Assembly (NCBI GenBank): GCA_035048485.1 | Contig: CM068590.1 | Location: 1,798,001-1,862,000, forward strand | Length of the DNA stretch: 64,000 nt | From: Pteria penguin | Lineage: Eukaryota; Mollusca; Bivalvia; Pterioida; Pteriidae | Reading direction: 5' to 3' | Shown here: in pieces, positions 1 to 11,307 of the stretch | Layout of the letters: each line of letters starts with the position of its first letter | Position numbering within the stretch: the first letter of the stretch is position 1 | The notes under the pieces: model-generated | Database searches by the model: none | Seen by the model: only the letters and a program-made list of their open reading frames with translations | What the model was told of the DNA's origin: nothing | Translations under genes and position numbers: made by a program

Positions 1-243
1 TTGCTATTTAAAGATAAATTGACGATGGACGTGACCACGATGATATAAACTAAAAACATTTGACAGAAATAGACAATTTCTGATTTTGGAAATGCTGTTC
101 CTAAAAATGTCCAGCAACTACTGGAGTCTTTGCGACGTTCCATCTTCTAGATGTTGTATTTCGTCATTCTTACTCTTATAAATTCCATATTTATGAATCC
201 TCACAAAGTATCAAAATACAGATTTCTCTGCTGCGGCGTGTCC
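1..243. other. Left edge, no gene recognised
   Basis: AT-rich sequence lying 3' of the broken PC4-like gene on the minus strand. I see no open frame, repeat or RNA signal I can support. It may include the 3' untranslated part of that gene, but no polyadenylation signal is clear. Confidence 0.4.
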
Positions 244-1457
244 TCAAAATAACAAGTTCACGTACCAGTTCAGATTACAAATAGAGCAGGTTAGTGCCCC
301 CATTTGATTTTGATGATCCTCTCTCATCTCGCAGAACTGCACCTCGTCCAGCTCTTGGCCAATCAGTTCATTAGCTATCAGTATACATTCTTTCAGTTGT
401 ATCCATTGCTTAAAATTTAAAGCAATCCCCGTTTTACTTGGACCGTCTTTCCACTGGGAATGAACCATTTTCTGATGTTGACGCATGGGTATCCACTTCT
501 GAGACTCGCGTAATGATTTGCTCCTAGATGCACCATGTAGTCGACGGTAGGGGTGGGCTGATTCATCGATGCATCGTGATATTTTAAATCACGATATTAG
601 GATCGATTCACGAGTAGTTGTATCGATTCAAGCTTCCAAAGAAATACGAATTTATTTTTTCTAGCATTTGGTTAGGGTTCGTTATTCGGAAAATTGAAAG
701 TGAAACTGTAAAACATGCGTGAACGCTGGTTTAAATTGATTTCTCCCACAAACAATAAATCTGCCGTGTGGGAGAACTTTGGGATGCCAATATATGAAGG
801 GAATGGAACCAGACGCCAAGACAAGGATCATGTTATTTGTAAAATATCTGATGCAAAACTGAACAATGAAGGGAACACTACGAATGTGCACAAGCACATC
901 GATCGTCATCATCATCCGAGTTCCTTTAATAAAAATGTTAACTTTGCTTCATATTGTCTTTATTTAAAGTATCGTGATATGTATCTTATCGCAAGGTTGG
1001 TATCGTGATGCGTATCGGATCGGTCCATAATGGTATCGGCCCAGCCCTAGTCGATGGTTTCATGGTTGAATTTTTCGATGGAATCATTTACATTAGTGAC
1101 GTGGCGATCGACCAATTTCTTCCATTTCTCGAGATTTAACGAAATTCCCTTCTTAGTTGGATAGATGTCACCTTTAGTATTCCTCTTGTAGATTCTTATA
1201 AGCACCGAAGTTTCGTTTCTGAAACGATTAACCACCAAGTAGCATCCATTTCCAAGATCCAATTGACAAAGAGGAGCGTTTTTGGACAACTTTGACTTCT
1301 TTTCTATCTCGTGATTAGCTTTTTCTGCCATAGTAACGTCTGATGTCGTTTTTTCGTTGTCTTTAGAAATAATTCTTTTTCTCAATCTTTTCTTCTTTGG
1401 GGCATTTGGCACTACCAAGAGTGGCGTTATCTCTGGAGTTGATAAAGTGGTGCTCAT
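244..1457 (-). pseudogene. Tandem PC4-like (SUB1/p15-like) DNA-binding protein, disrupted
   Basis: The 5' part (1457 to 1050) has a lysine-rich N-terminus with KKKRLRKR and then a PC4-like fold: LDLGNGCYLVVNRF, a basic strand, and PTKKGISLNLEKWKKL, which matches the KGISL...W signature of the transcriptional coactivator PC4/SUB1 C-terminal domain. A second PC4-like signature, SKTGIALNFKQW, lies at 486-244, followed by a Cys-containing tail (FCEMREDHQNQMGALTCSIC). Between them sits a hAT-type element (548-1049) whose terminal repeat supplies the stop codon of the first part. Past the insertion the frame resumes with a strand resembling the start of a second PC4 domain, then shifts frame near position 440. 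The parent gene therefore most likely had two PC4-like domains. PC4 family proteins bind single-stranded DNA; the role of this one is unknown. A TATA box 66 bp upstream of the ATG supports the start. Confidence 0.7.
548..1049 (+). mobile_element. Degenerate hAT-type element with BED-finger remnant, 8-bp TSD
   Basis: The ends are inverted: TAGGGGTGGGCTGAT at the left and, read from the right, TAGGGCTGGGCCGAT. The flanks form an 8-bp direct repeat with one mismatch, GTCGACGG (540-547) and GTCGATGG (1050-1057), the target duplication size of hAT transposons. Inside, a plus-strand frame (715-1008) reads like a BED zinc finger from a hAT transposase: KSAVWENFG, then DHVICKISDAKL, then TTNVHKHIDRHH. 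The second Cys of the Cys pair is replaced by Ser, so the finger is broken, and no catalytic transposase region is present. The element is a short non-autonomous relic that inserted into the PC4-like gene. Confidence 0.75.
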
Positions 1458-1790
1458 TGTCGATATGTTAACTCTTCGCTCGTCTAAGTCTGAGTGATAC
1501 GAGACAAACCCTAACGCGAGAATTTATATACCACACTGTAGCATGGGTACGCCAAAAACTAGGTCAGCGTGGGGTCGCGATGATTCATCGATAGCGTCGG
1601 CACAACAAAACAAAGACAACCTTAGATCAGCGTTGGTACGCGGTGAAATGAAGGTATTAGGTCAGCAGAGCGTGGGTACACTAACATTCTAGGTCAGCGT
1701 TGGGACGCTTACAAAGTAGGTCAGCGTTGGGACGCGATGACTCATGGGTCACATCGGTACACTTCATCCCGTGACGTCAGAAGCATCGGA
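1458..1790 (-). promoter_or_regulatory. Promoter of the PC4-like gene: TATA box and AGGTCA repeats
   Basis: Read on the minus strand, TATATAAA occurs at 1530-1523, 66 bp before the ATG. Further upstream the plus strand carries imperfect copies of TAGGTCAGCGTTGGGACGC, with AGGTCA at 1561, 1659, 1691 and 1718, and a related AGATCA at 1624. AGGTCA is the nuclear-receptor half-site. A GTGACGTCA (CRE-like) lies near 1772. Spacing between half-sites is irregular, so classical direct-repeat receptor binding is not implied. Regulatory function is inferred from position only. Confidence 0.45.
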
Positions 1791-2208
1791 GCAACAAAAC
1801 AGGTACAGGTTTTGAGGCGTATATCGCACTTACTATACTACTCGTATTGCATAAGTTTATCGAGTTTTAGTATTCCGTATAATATCAAAAAGTCTGTTAT
1901 CCGTAAATTATATTGAGATATATATTTGTCTAGGCGCTTGTTCTGTCGACCTGTACAGCCTGGACCTTTTGGTTGTTGATTGCTGTTGTATTAACAGGGT
2001 TATGTCATGTCATCATATTATTCATATGTTTATCTCGAGTTCTCTATATGCTTACTTTATTGTTTAACAGTAATTTGCTTCATGGTCAAATGTGTCATGT
2101 TTCATAAGACATGTATTTATCTATCTTTATATTATAATTATTTTATAATATAGTTTATGGTTTAAAGTAAAATATTTATGAAGTTACATATCTGTTTACG
2201 CATATTAG
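1791..2208. other. AT-rich stretch without a recognised feature
   Basis: No open frame or repeat family is recognised here. It ends at the 9-bp target duplication (2209-2217) of the long inverted-repeat element that follows. Confidence 0.4.
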
Positions 2209-3081
2209 TATATTTATCGGTGGGACTAAAGGCTGAACCTAACGAACGTGTCGAACCTAGCCGAACCTAAGCTTTATTTATGCTATTTTTGAATATATTT
2301 AATTGATTTTTATGTTTACTGATGTATTGAGGTTATATCTAATCATTTATACACCCCAAAATAAAAAATATACTACATTAATTGAAATATAGCTTTATCA
2401 TTTGTCGAACCTAACGATCTAACGTGTCGAGTAGAACTGGGTAACGTGTCGAACCTAAGCTTTATTTAAGCTATTTCTGGATACATTTAATTGATTTTAA
2501 TGTTACTTTATGTAATAAGAGCATATCTAACCAATTCTACAGCCAAAAATAAAATATATAAAATATTAACTGAAATATACCTTTAACAATTGTCGAACAT
2601 AAAGTACATGTCGGTCGGCGCCATCTTGGAATCAAGAAAACTGTTGACAGTAATAAATAATTTATTTCAATATTTCACATATTAATAAAGATCTAATAAG
2701 TATTTTATTCTTATTGTTAATTCTTAAAATATTGTAAGGAAATGGCAATATTTAAAGATATTTGTTGGATAAAATCATAAATTAATTTGAGATAGACCTT
2801 TCTGTAAATTTACACGTGCGGCGCGAGATTTGAACGATTTTGTTATACAACACGGGAGGCCTATTCATTAAAAAGCGAAAATTTAAAATGATGTTGATGA
2901 AAAATAATTGCGGCATAAGACATAAAATATGCCATTAGTATTGTTATATGGGTTGTATATCCCAGCTCAGATGAAGCATCTCTCTATGTTCAACAGAGGG
3001 TGCACTGGTGCCAATCGTGGTTTATCAAAAGATAGAATAATTATTAATTATTTTACAACAGAGACATATATATCTCTCATG

Positions 3082-3086
<5 letters not shown>

Positions 3087-3161
<75 letters not shown>
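3087..3161. repeat. (AC)n(AT)n microsatellite
   Basis: About 20 AC units followed directly by about 17 AT units, inside foldback copy 1. The equivalent place in copy 2 (about 6704-6747) has a shorter GT/TA tract, so the site is length-unstable. Confidence 0.9.
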
Positions 3162-3168
<7 letters not shown>

Positions 3169-3791
3169 CTGTTTTACGATGAATTATGTATGTTATCAGC
3201 GGCGGATCCAGCGCCCCCGTTGCTGGGAAAATGGGGGAGGGAGGGTTGGTTTCGAGGGAGCATTTTGCTGAATTTCTACCAAAATATGCTCAAATATATA
3301 GGGATAGTATAACTTAGGATACTTTTGCTATTTAGATATTCTTTTTTATTTTCTTTGGTACACATTTTTATTCTACATGAATGTTAAATATCTATATACA
3401 GATATACCTGATATAGCTTTTGTTTAAATCTTTATATTTTTTAAAGAGAAATACCAAATTAATCTGAAATGTTAAATATCGTTACAGTTACTCATGGAAG
3501 ATATTTCATGACATTTTGAAGGATATACTTGGTGATGGTATCGAGGGTTACAGCTCTGGCTACTTTTCAAAGATTGGGATGGCCCTTTAAATAGCTGTTT
3601 TATTTTAGATATCTTTTTATTCAAAGATATTCTACTTTGAAAATAATGGGGGAATTAAACCGTGTTTATACCCATGACAATGATTGTGTTGTTTCTTGTA
3701 CATAATTTGAAAAGGGTCCTTAGATTGCAACAATGATATTTCTGGACATCTAAATATATGGCTACATTGGAAAGTCCTCTTATATATCATT

Positions 3792-3845
3792 CATATTTCA
3801 TAACCGATATATGAAAAAAATTTCATATATCGGTTATGAAATATG
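3792..3845. repeat. Perfect 25-bp inverted repeat with 4-bp loop
   Basis: The arms 3792-3816 and 3821-3845 are exact complements around AAAA; the core of the arm is CATAACCGATATATG. It lies in the part of foldback copy 1 (about 3775-3955) that has no match in copy 2, so it probably entered with a separate insertion. Confidence 0.85.
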
Positions 3846-5790
3846 ATGGATATTACATAGCTTAAGCCACCAATACCAATAAAATTCACTAGAAGAAGGT
3901 CAGGAGACCGAAATATTGTGAATACTGAGTTAATTGTTCTTTGTTGTACGATGAAACATGTCTGCTATTTATTCCGCTCGGTGTGTATATTTAACCTAAA
4001 TTTTTAATATTTGATATAATAAATATTATGTAACATTATCAAAACTCGACTTCTTTCATTCTTATCCAAATGAATAATTGTGTTTATCAATGTGATTGAT
4101 AGTACTGGATGTCTTGTGAAGTGATCGGCGCATCAAAAGAAAATCTCATGCAAATGAAACGCGGTGACCAGTGGGCACTTTTAAGGTTCTGGTTGTACGA
4201 CCTACAGTGTTCATGGACTTTTTAAATGTCCACTCTGAAAAACAGGGGCGGATCCAGAAGCAGAAGTGTGTGTTGGTTAGAGGAGACCCAAAGGGCCGAC
4301 CTGAGGCACAAAGTGCTGAGAGGGGGCGGGTATGAGAGGGGGTCTACCCTAAAATTTCGAATAAAATGGTGTAATCTGGTATGTTTTTCAGTCTTTTCTT
4401 TCAATAATGACACAGGATTTTTTTTCTGTCTGCTAAGAACAAAGCCATAAAGTCATATGCATTTGGTCACTTTATTTCTTCATTATTAAATTTCATACGG
4501 TGCCGAAATTGCATGTATTTCACATAGTTTCCCTTAACGTCAGAATAAATACGTGTACACAGTGTTTTCATTCGGAAGTAGTTCACTAGACTGGCAATGT
4601 CTGTTCAGTTTCAGTTTCAGCTTGGAACTTCCTCCTCTGGTTAAGGAGCACCCCAAATGAGTAAAACAAAGATCTATTTCAGGTTTTAAGAACATATGTA
4701 CAATGGTAAGAACAGAATAATAAGAGCCAAACACTAAGGGCCAAATATCACATAAGAGTGACTAATAAAACTAAAAATTACTACATACATACTGGCTTCA
4801 ATACCAAAAGGTTAAGGTGCCTATTTGTCTGGATTTTTTGGAAGACGTCAAATGTGTCGGATTAAATTTCATATGGCTTCAGGAAAAAAGAGAAATCATC
4901 TAGATATTTTATCCATTTGCTCGCCAACTGTCGTGTCGCTGTGTATAGATGAGTATTCCTTTTAACACACTGCTTTGAAAATTCAGTCGTCTTTAAAAAT
5001 ATTTTAAACTGCATTTATAAAACATTTAATTCTAAAATAATTGTAAGTCACTGGTATGCGTAACAAAAATTACTCTGGGAATAATGAGGTAGCGATGCAA
5101 ATTTTATGTCTATGTCGCAATTATTCTTCATCATTATTATTATAAATTTTCGCTTTTTGATTAGTAGGCCTGGGTTGTCAAACAAAACCGATTCAAATCT
5201 TGCGCCATGTGAATGAATTTACAAAAGATCTATCTCGAATTCATACTTTTTTCAAACAAATATCCACACTTGCTTTCTTCACCAATAATTTTTGAATTAA
5301 TGATATGAACCAAATTTTAGGTATATAAAATATTGAACGTAATGTTTGGTAAATGACCGTCAACAGTTTTCTTGATTCCAAGATGGCGCTGACCAACATG
5401 TACTCTATGTTCGACAATTGTTAAAGGTATATTTGAGTTAATATTTTATATATTTTATTTTTGGCTGTAGAATTGGTTAGATATGCCCTTATTACGTAAA
5501 GTAACATTAAAATCAATTAAATGTATTCAGAAATAGCTTAAATAAAGCTTAGGTTCGACACGTTACCCAGTTCTACTCGACACGTTCAATCGCTAGGTTC
5601 GACAAGTGATAAAGCTATATAGCAATCAATATGGTATATTTTTTCATTTTGGGGTGTATAAATGATTAGATATGACCTCAATACATCAATAAACATAAAA
5701 ATCAATTAAATATATTTAAACATAGCTTAAATAAAGCTTAGGTTCGACACGTTCGTTAGGTTCGGCCTTTAGTCCCACCCGTATATTTAT

Positions 5791-5995
5791 GTTGTAAGCG
5801 AGGTAACTCTTGTAAGCTTGTTGGTTATGATAGAGAGAACGTAGAAATGTATATGTGTTTATGTGAGTAAAAGAGAGAGAGAGAGAGAGTTTAAAGTATG
5901 AATGCATTTTATTTTTATATTTATTATGCACATATTTATGATTGTTATTATATTGCTTAGGGTCCATTTACAATAATAAACTCCTGGAAGTGTAC
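5791..5995. other. Spacer between the two foldback copies
   Basis: About 200 bp with a short GA run near 5873-5888 and no other recognised feature. Copy 2 begins abruptly at its right end, lacking the first ~140 bp of the left arm. Confidence 0.5.
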
Positions 5996-6702
5996 CAAAT
6001 AAAAAAAATATATACCATATTAATTGAAATATAGCTTTATCACTTGTCAAACCTAACGATCGAACATGTCGAGTCGAACTGAGTAACGTGTCGAACCTAA
6101 GCTTAATTTAAGTTATTTCTGAATACATTTTAATTTATTTTAATGTTACTTTATGTAATAAGGGTATATCTAACCAATTCTATACCCCAAAATAAAATAT
6201 ATAAAATATTAAGTGAAATATACCTTTAGCAATTGTCGAACATAGAGTACATATGTCGGTCGGCGCCATCTTGGAATCAAGAAAAGTGTTGACAGTCATA
6301 TATCATTTATTTAATGTTTCACTTATTAATATAGATCTAATAAGTATTTTATTTTTATTGTTAATTCTTAAAATATTGCAAGATAATGGCAATATTCAAA
6401 GATATTTGTTGAATAAAATCGTGAATAAATTTGAGATAGACCTTTCTGTAAATTTACTCGTGCGGTGCGAGATTTGAACGATTTTGTTAGACAACACGGA
6501 AGGCCTATTCAATAAAAAGCGAAAATTTAAAATGATATTGATGAAAAATAATTGCGGCATAAGACATAAAATATGCCATCAGTATTTCCCAGCTCGGATG
6601 AAGCATCTCTTTATGTTATGTTCAACAGTGGGTGCCGATCGTAGTTTATCAAAAGATAGAATAAGTATTAATTATTTTACAACAGAGACATATATCTCTC
6701 TC

Positions 6703-6736
<34 letters not shown>

Positions 6737-9700
6737 ATATTTATATATATGTTTCACAATGAATTATGTATGTTATCAGCGGCGGATCCAGCGCCCACAT
6801 TGCCGGGGAAATGGGGGGCGGGGGGGGGGTTTCGAGGGAGCATTTTGCCGAATTTCTACCAAAATATGCTCAAATAACTTAGGGTTAGTATAATTTAGGA
6901 TACTCTTTTGCTATTTAGATATTTCTTTTTTATTTTCTTTGGTACACATTTTTATTCTACATGAATGTTAATTATCTATATATAGATCTAGCTTTTGTTT
7001 AAATCTTTAAATTTTTTAAAGAGAAATATCAAATTAATCTGAAATGTTAAATATCATTACAGTTACTCATTGAAGATATTTCATGACATTTTGAAGGATA
7101 TACTTGGTAATGGTATTGAGGGTAAGAGCTCTGGCTACTTTTCAAAGATTGGGATGGCCCTTTTAAATACCTGTTTATTTAGATATCTCTTTATTCAAAG
7201 ATATTCTACTTTGAAAGTAATGGGTGAATTAAACCGTGCTTATACCCATGACAACGATTGTGTTGTTTCTTGTACAGAATTTGAAAAGGGTCCTTGGATT
7301 GCAACAATGATATTTCTGAACATCTAAATATATGGCTACATTGGAATGTCGTCTAATATCACCTGGGTGCGCGGCAAAATGGATGTCAAGTTTATCATGC
7401 AGCTGCCGAACGAAAACGTGTGAAACCAGCAAATACCTGTCACACGCTGTGACGGTCGTTAACGGCGATCTTAATTAATTAACATCCGGCAACGGCCATT
7501 AGACAATTCATTCGAATTAGTATGGGAAAACGGGCGATAAAACGCGAGATGCAAGAATGGAATTGAAAGAATTTCTTGGCGACTCGCGTATATAGTCTAT
7601 ATTAGATACATTTCAATGAAGGCGCTTAATATCATTATGAAATACATTCTCTATCACGACGACTAAAAATGATTGCATTTTTAAGAGCATTTGATTGGTC
7701 ATCTGCATTCTGTACATATAACAGCCGATAATCTGCTGCGTAGCATACACACACGTTTTCATAAGGCTTAATTTACGGTCATTTTGTACATATCCGAATC
7801 CATTGTCCGACTGTCCTTTTCCGATTTATAAATAAAAAAAAATGAAACATCTTTTGAATACATTTTCGTCGATCTTCAAACGGACAAGTTAAGACTACAA
7901 TTATAGATTTAAAAAGAACGTAATTACTGCATTGAATATGGTATATACGGTCAGAAATACAACCTACTATGAAATATGTCTGCTATTTATTTTGCTCGGT
8001 GTGTATATTTAACCTAAATTTTTAACATGTAAAATAATAAATATTATGTCACATTATCAAAAATCGATTTCTCTCATTCTTATCCAAATGAATAACTGTG
8101 TTAATCAATAATGAGATTGATAGTATTGGATGTCTTGTGAAGTGATCGGCGCATCAAAAGAAAATTTCATGCAAATGAAACGCGGTGACCAGTGGGCATT
8201 TGATTGTGCGACCAACGATGTTCATGGACTTTTTAAATGTCCACTCTGAAAAGCAGGGGCGGCTCCAGAAGCAGAAGTAGGGGGGTGGAGGAGGCCCAAA
8301 GGGCCGACCTGAGGCACAAAGTGCCGAGAGGGGGAGGGTACGGGAGGGGGTCTACCCTAATATTTCGAAGAAAATGGTGTAATCTGGTATGTTTTTCAGC
8401 CTTTTCTTTCAATAATGACACAGGATTTTTTCTGTCTGCTAAGAACAAAGCCATAAAGTCATATGCATTTGGTCACTTTATTTCTTCATTATTAACTTTG
8501 ATATAGTTTCCCTTACGTAAATTTACAGTGTCATAACAAATACGTGTACACAGTGTTTTCATTCGGAAGTAGTTCACTAGACTGGCAATGCCTGTTCAGT
8601 TTCAGTTTCAGCTTGGAACTTCCTCCTCTGGTTAAGGAGCACCCCAAATGGGTTAAAAAATATCTATTTCAGGTTTTAAGAACATATGTACAATAGTAAG
8701 AACAGAATAATAAGGGCCAAACACTAAGGGCCAAATATCACATAAGAGTGACTAATAAAACTAAAAATTACTACATACATACTGGTTTTAATACCAAAAG
8801 GTTAAGGTGCCTATTTGTCTGGATTTTTGGGAGACGTCAAATGTGTCAAATTAAATTTCATATGCTTCGGGGGAAAAAAAGAAATCATCTAGATATTTTA
8901 TCCATTTGCTCGTCAATTGTCGTGTCGCTGTGTATAGATAAGTACTCCTTTTAACACACTGCTTTGAATATTCAATCGTCTTTAAAAATATTTTATACTG
9001 CATTTATAAAACACTTAGTTCTAGAATAATTATAAGTCACCGGTATGCGTAACAAAAATTACTCGGGGAATAATGAGGTAGCAAGGCAAATTTTATGTCT
9101 TATGTCGCAATCATTATTCATCATTATTATCATAAATTTTCGCTTTTTGATTAGTAGGCCTGGGTTGTCAAACAAAACTGATTCAAATCTCGCACCATGT
9201 GAATGAATTTACAAAAGATCTATCTCGATTTCATAACTGATTTTTTCAAACAAATATCCAAACTTGCTTTTTTTCCAATAATTTTTAAATTAACGATATG
9301 AACCAAATTTTAAGTATATAAAATATTGAACGTAATGTTTGGTAAATGACCGTCAACACTTTTATCGATTCCAAGATGGCGCCGACCGACATGTACTCTA
9401 TGTTCGACAATTGTTAAAGGTATATTTCAGTTAATATTTTATATATTTTATTTTTGGCTGTAGAATTGGTTAGATATGCCCTTATTACATAAAGTAACAT
9501 TGAAATAAATTAAATATATTCAGAAATAGCTTAAATAAAGCTTAGGTTCGACACGTTACCCAGTTCGACTTAACAGGTTCGATCGTTAGGTTCGACAAGT
9601 GATAAAGCTAAATTTCGATTGATATGGAATATTTTTTATTTTTGGGTGTAGAAATGATTAGTTATGACCTCATTACATCAATAAACATAAAAATCAATTA

Positions 9701-9784
9701 AATATATTAAAAAAATAGCTTAAATAAAGCTTAGGTTCGGCTAGGTTCGACATGTTCGTTAGGTTCGGCCTTTAGTCCCACCCC
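5996..9784. mobile_element. Long-TIR (foldback, MULE-like) element, copy 2, left end truncated
   Basis: It is collinear with the element at 2218-5781 in the same orientation, with small differences throughout. The left arm starts about 140 bp inside the expected end; the right arm is complete and ends in AGTCCCACC at about 9783. A segment at about 7350-7970 (~620 bp) replaces the ~180 bp at 3775-3955 of copy 1, so one or both copies took an insertion there. No transposase frame is present. Because the left end is missing, a target duplication cannot be tested. Confidence 0.75.
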
Positions 9785-10564
9785 TTTATTTCTCCTAAGA
9801 AGTACCCTAAGTAGGGTGTGAAAAGATAGGAAATATACCCTGATACAATTTAATGTAACAATTTGTCCTCAGATCACCCTCCACTTTTGCTTCCATTTTA
9901 AACTCCATTTTGGATCCACTCCACCCTCCACTCAGCTAAATACAACATGCCCTGCTTTAACACTGTACTGTATATTCTTCTTTTTAACCAGCACCGCTAG
10001 ATCCAGTTTCTTTTAACTCCACAAGACAGACGCACACGCTGCACATAATACCCGAAAAGGGGATGCTGCAGTATAAGGAGATAGATAGATAGATTAATCA
10101 ATTACCTTACTACATGCTGTACATGCTCCTCAATCCTTCATTTTCACATGCTGGGGGAAGTGACGTCATCTGGCAAAATTAGATAGTCTGGGAAACTCGA
10201 AGGGACGCAAGAGGTTTAGGAAAGCGACACAGGGTTTCTGCGGGATAACTACTCATTTCTACGGAATGATTAGACATGTTTATAAATGCGTTTTTACCTT
10301 AAAGTTAAATCAAAATATATATTAACAATGATGAAAGTTGAAATGGTGGTGAAGTCACCGAGTGGGGGGGGGGGGGGGTTAACTTGCAATGATTTTGGGT
10401 ACGGTCGAGCGACTGGAGTCGCTGGCACCCTATCCATTCATATAATGAGCGAAGTGTAAAACATATCCATTCATATACTGACCTTAGTGAAAACATACCT
10501 ATTCATATGCAAAAATATCTTCTCTTGGAATCTCCACCTGCGTTTTACCTACTCATATATTTTG
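9785..10564. other. Intergenic, low-complexity patches only
   Basis: Holds a short GATA run near 10080, a 15-base G run at 10364-10378, and two to three imperfect copies of a unit containing CATATCCATTCATATA at 10425-10510. No gene recognised. Confidence 0.45.
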
Positions 10565-10697
10565 CAGTGGCGAATTCAGAGGGGGCCGCCCCCTTTTTTT
10601 AAATCCAACTAGTAAAAATCCAGATTTCGCATCAAAAATGGCTAAGTAGTTTGGCTAACATACATGTGCGCCCCCCCTTTTCGGAAATCCGCCACTG
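10565..10697. mobile_element. hAT-like MITE
   Basis: A 133-bp element whose ends are inverted, CAGTGGCGAATTCAGA and its near-complement reading CAGTGGCGGATTTCCG from the right. CAGTGGCG is a common hAT terminal motif. No coding capacity. A target duplication is not convincing. Confidence 0.6.
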
Positions 10698-10932
10698 TTT
10701 TGACTTTTGTGATTTGAAATATATCCATTGATATATTTGAATGGAAAATGAAACCCATTAATATATTGGGTGGCCTTAAATGTATACCCTATTCCAGCAG
10801 CACGTCTGTATATACATTGTACCATTATATAGGAAGTTACACCCGTGCGTGAAGTATGAGCCAAAAAATTTCATTAGAAATTATTCGAAGGAAAGCTGGA
10901 GGGGTTGTTAGCCAAAATGACCCACAGCACCT

Positions 10933-11133
10933 CAGGCGCGGATCCAGAATTTTTGTCGTGGGTGGGTCCGCCCCATTATTTTTTTTGAGGGGGGGGGGGT
11001 TGATCAACCCATGTTTTTATGTGTAAAATTACTTATTTACATGGAAAAACAAGAAAAGTAATTAAAATTTTCACAGAATCTCAGGGTGGATGTAGACCCC
11101 CAGTGAACTCCTCTGGATACGCGCATGCCCCTG
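10933..11133. mobile_element. hAT-like MITE
   Basis: A 201-bp element with imperfect inverted ends, CAGGCGCGGATCCAGA at the left and CAGGGGCATGCGCGTATC read from the right. It contains a short G run near 10990. Related half-ends (GGCGGATCCAG) occur at 3199, 4250, 6781 and 8258. Confidence 0.5.
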
Positions 11134-11307
11134 AAGCAGTGAGGGATAACCCGGTATACCACAGTACTATATCTTTATTTAACACTCAGTTTTTCGTGAT
11201 ATTGCCGCGATGATGTAATCCAAGCTTTTATGTTAAGATGAAAATTCCAGGAAAAAGTGGTTGTCCAGTATAAGGCCCCATTAATCATTTAGAATAGACC
11301 ACTTGTC

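Larger units (their letters stand above)
2218..5781. mobile_element. Long-TIR (foldback, MULE-like) element, copy 1
   Basis: The ends are inverted, CGGTGGGACTAAAGGC and its complement, and the flanks carry the same 9 bp, TATATTTAT, at 2209-2217 and 5782-5790. The inverted arms run from 2218 to about 2905 and from about 5135 to 5781. The outer ~430 bp match closely, the inner part more weakly. Each arm holds repeated GTCGAACCTAA and AGCTTTATTTAAGCT motifs. A 9-bp duplication with long arms is typical of Mutator-like elements, so I infer a non-autonomous MULE-like element. No transposase frame is visible. The interior contains a CA/TA microsatellite, GGCGGATCCAG motifs resembling hAT-type MITE ends (3199, 4250) and a perfect palindrome at 3792-3845. 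Confidence 0.75.

Noticed and set aside
715..1008. BED zinc finger frame as a host gene
   Set aside because: One zinc-binding Cys is lost, and it sits wholly between the inverted ends of a hAT-type element.
2929..3312. 127-codon frame, plus strand
   Set aside because: It crosses the CA/TA microsatellite, is not kept in foldback copy 2 and has no protein-like features.
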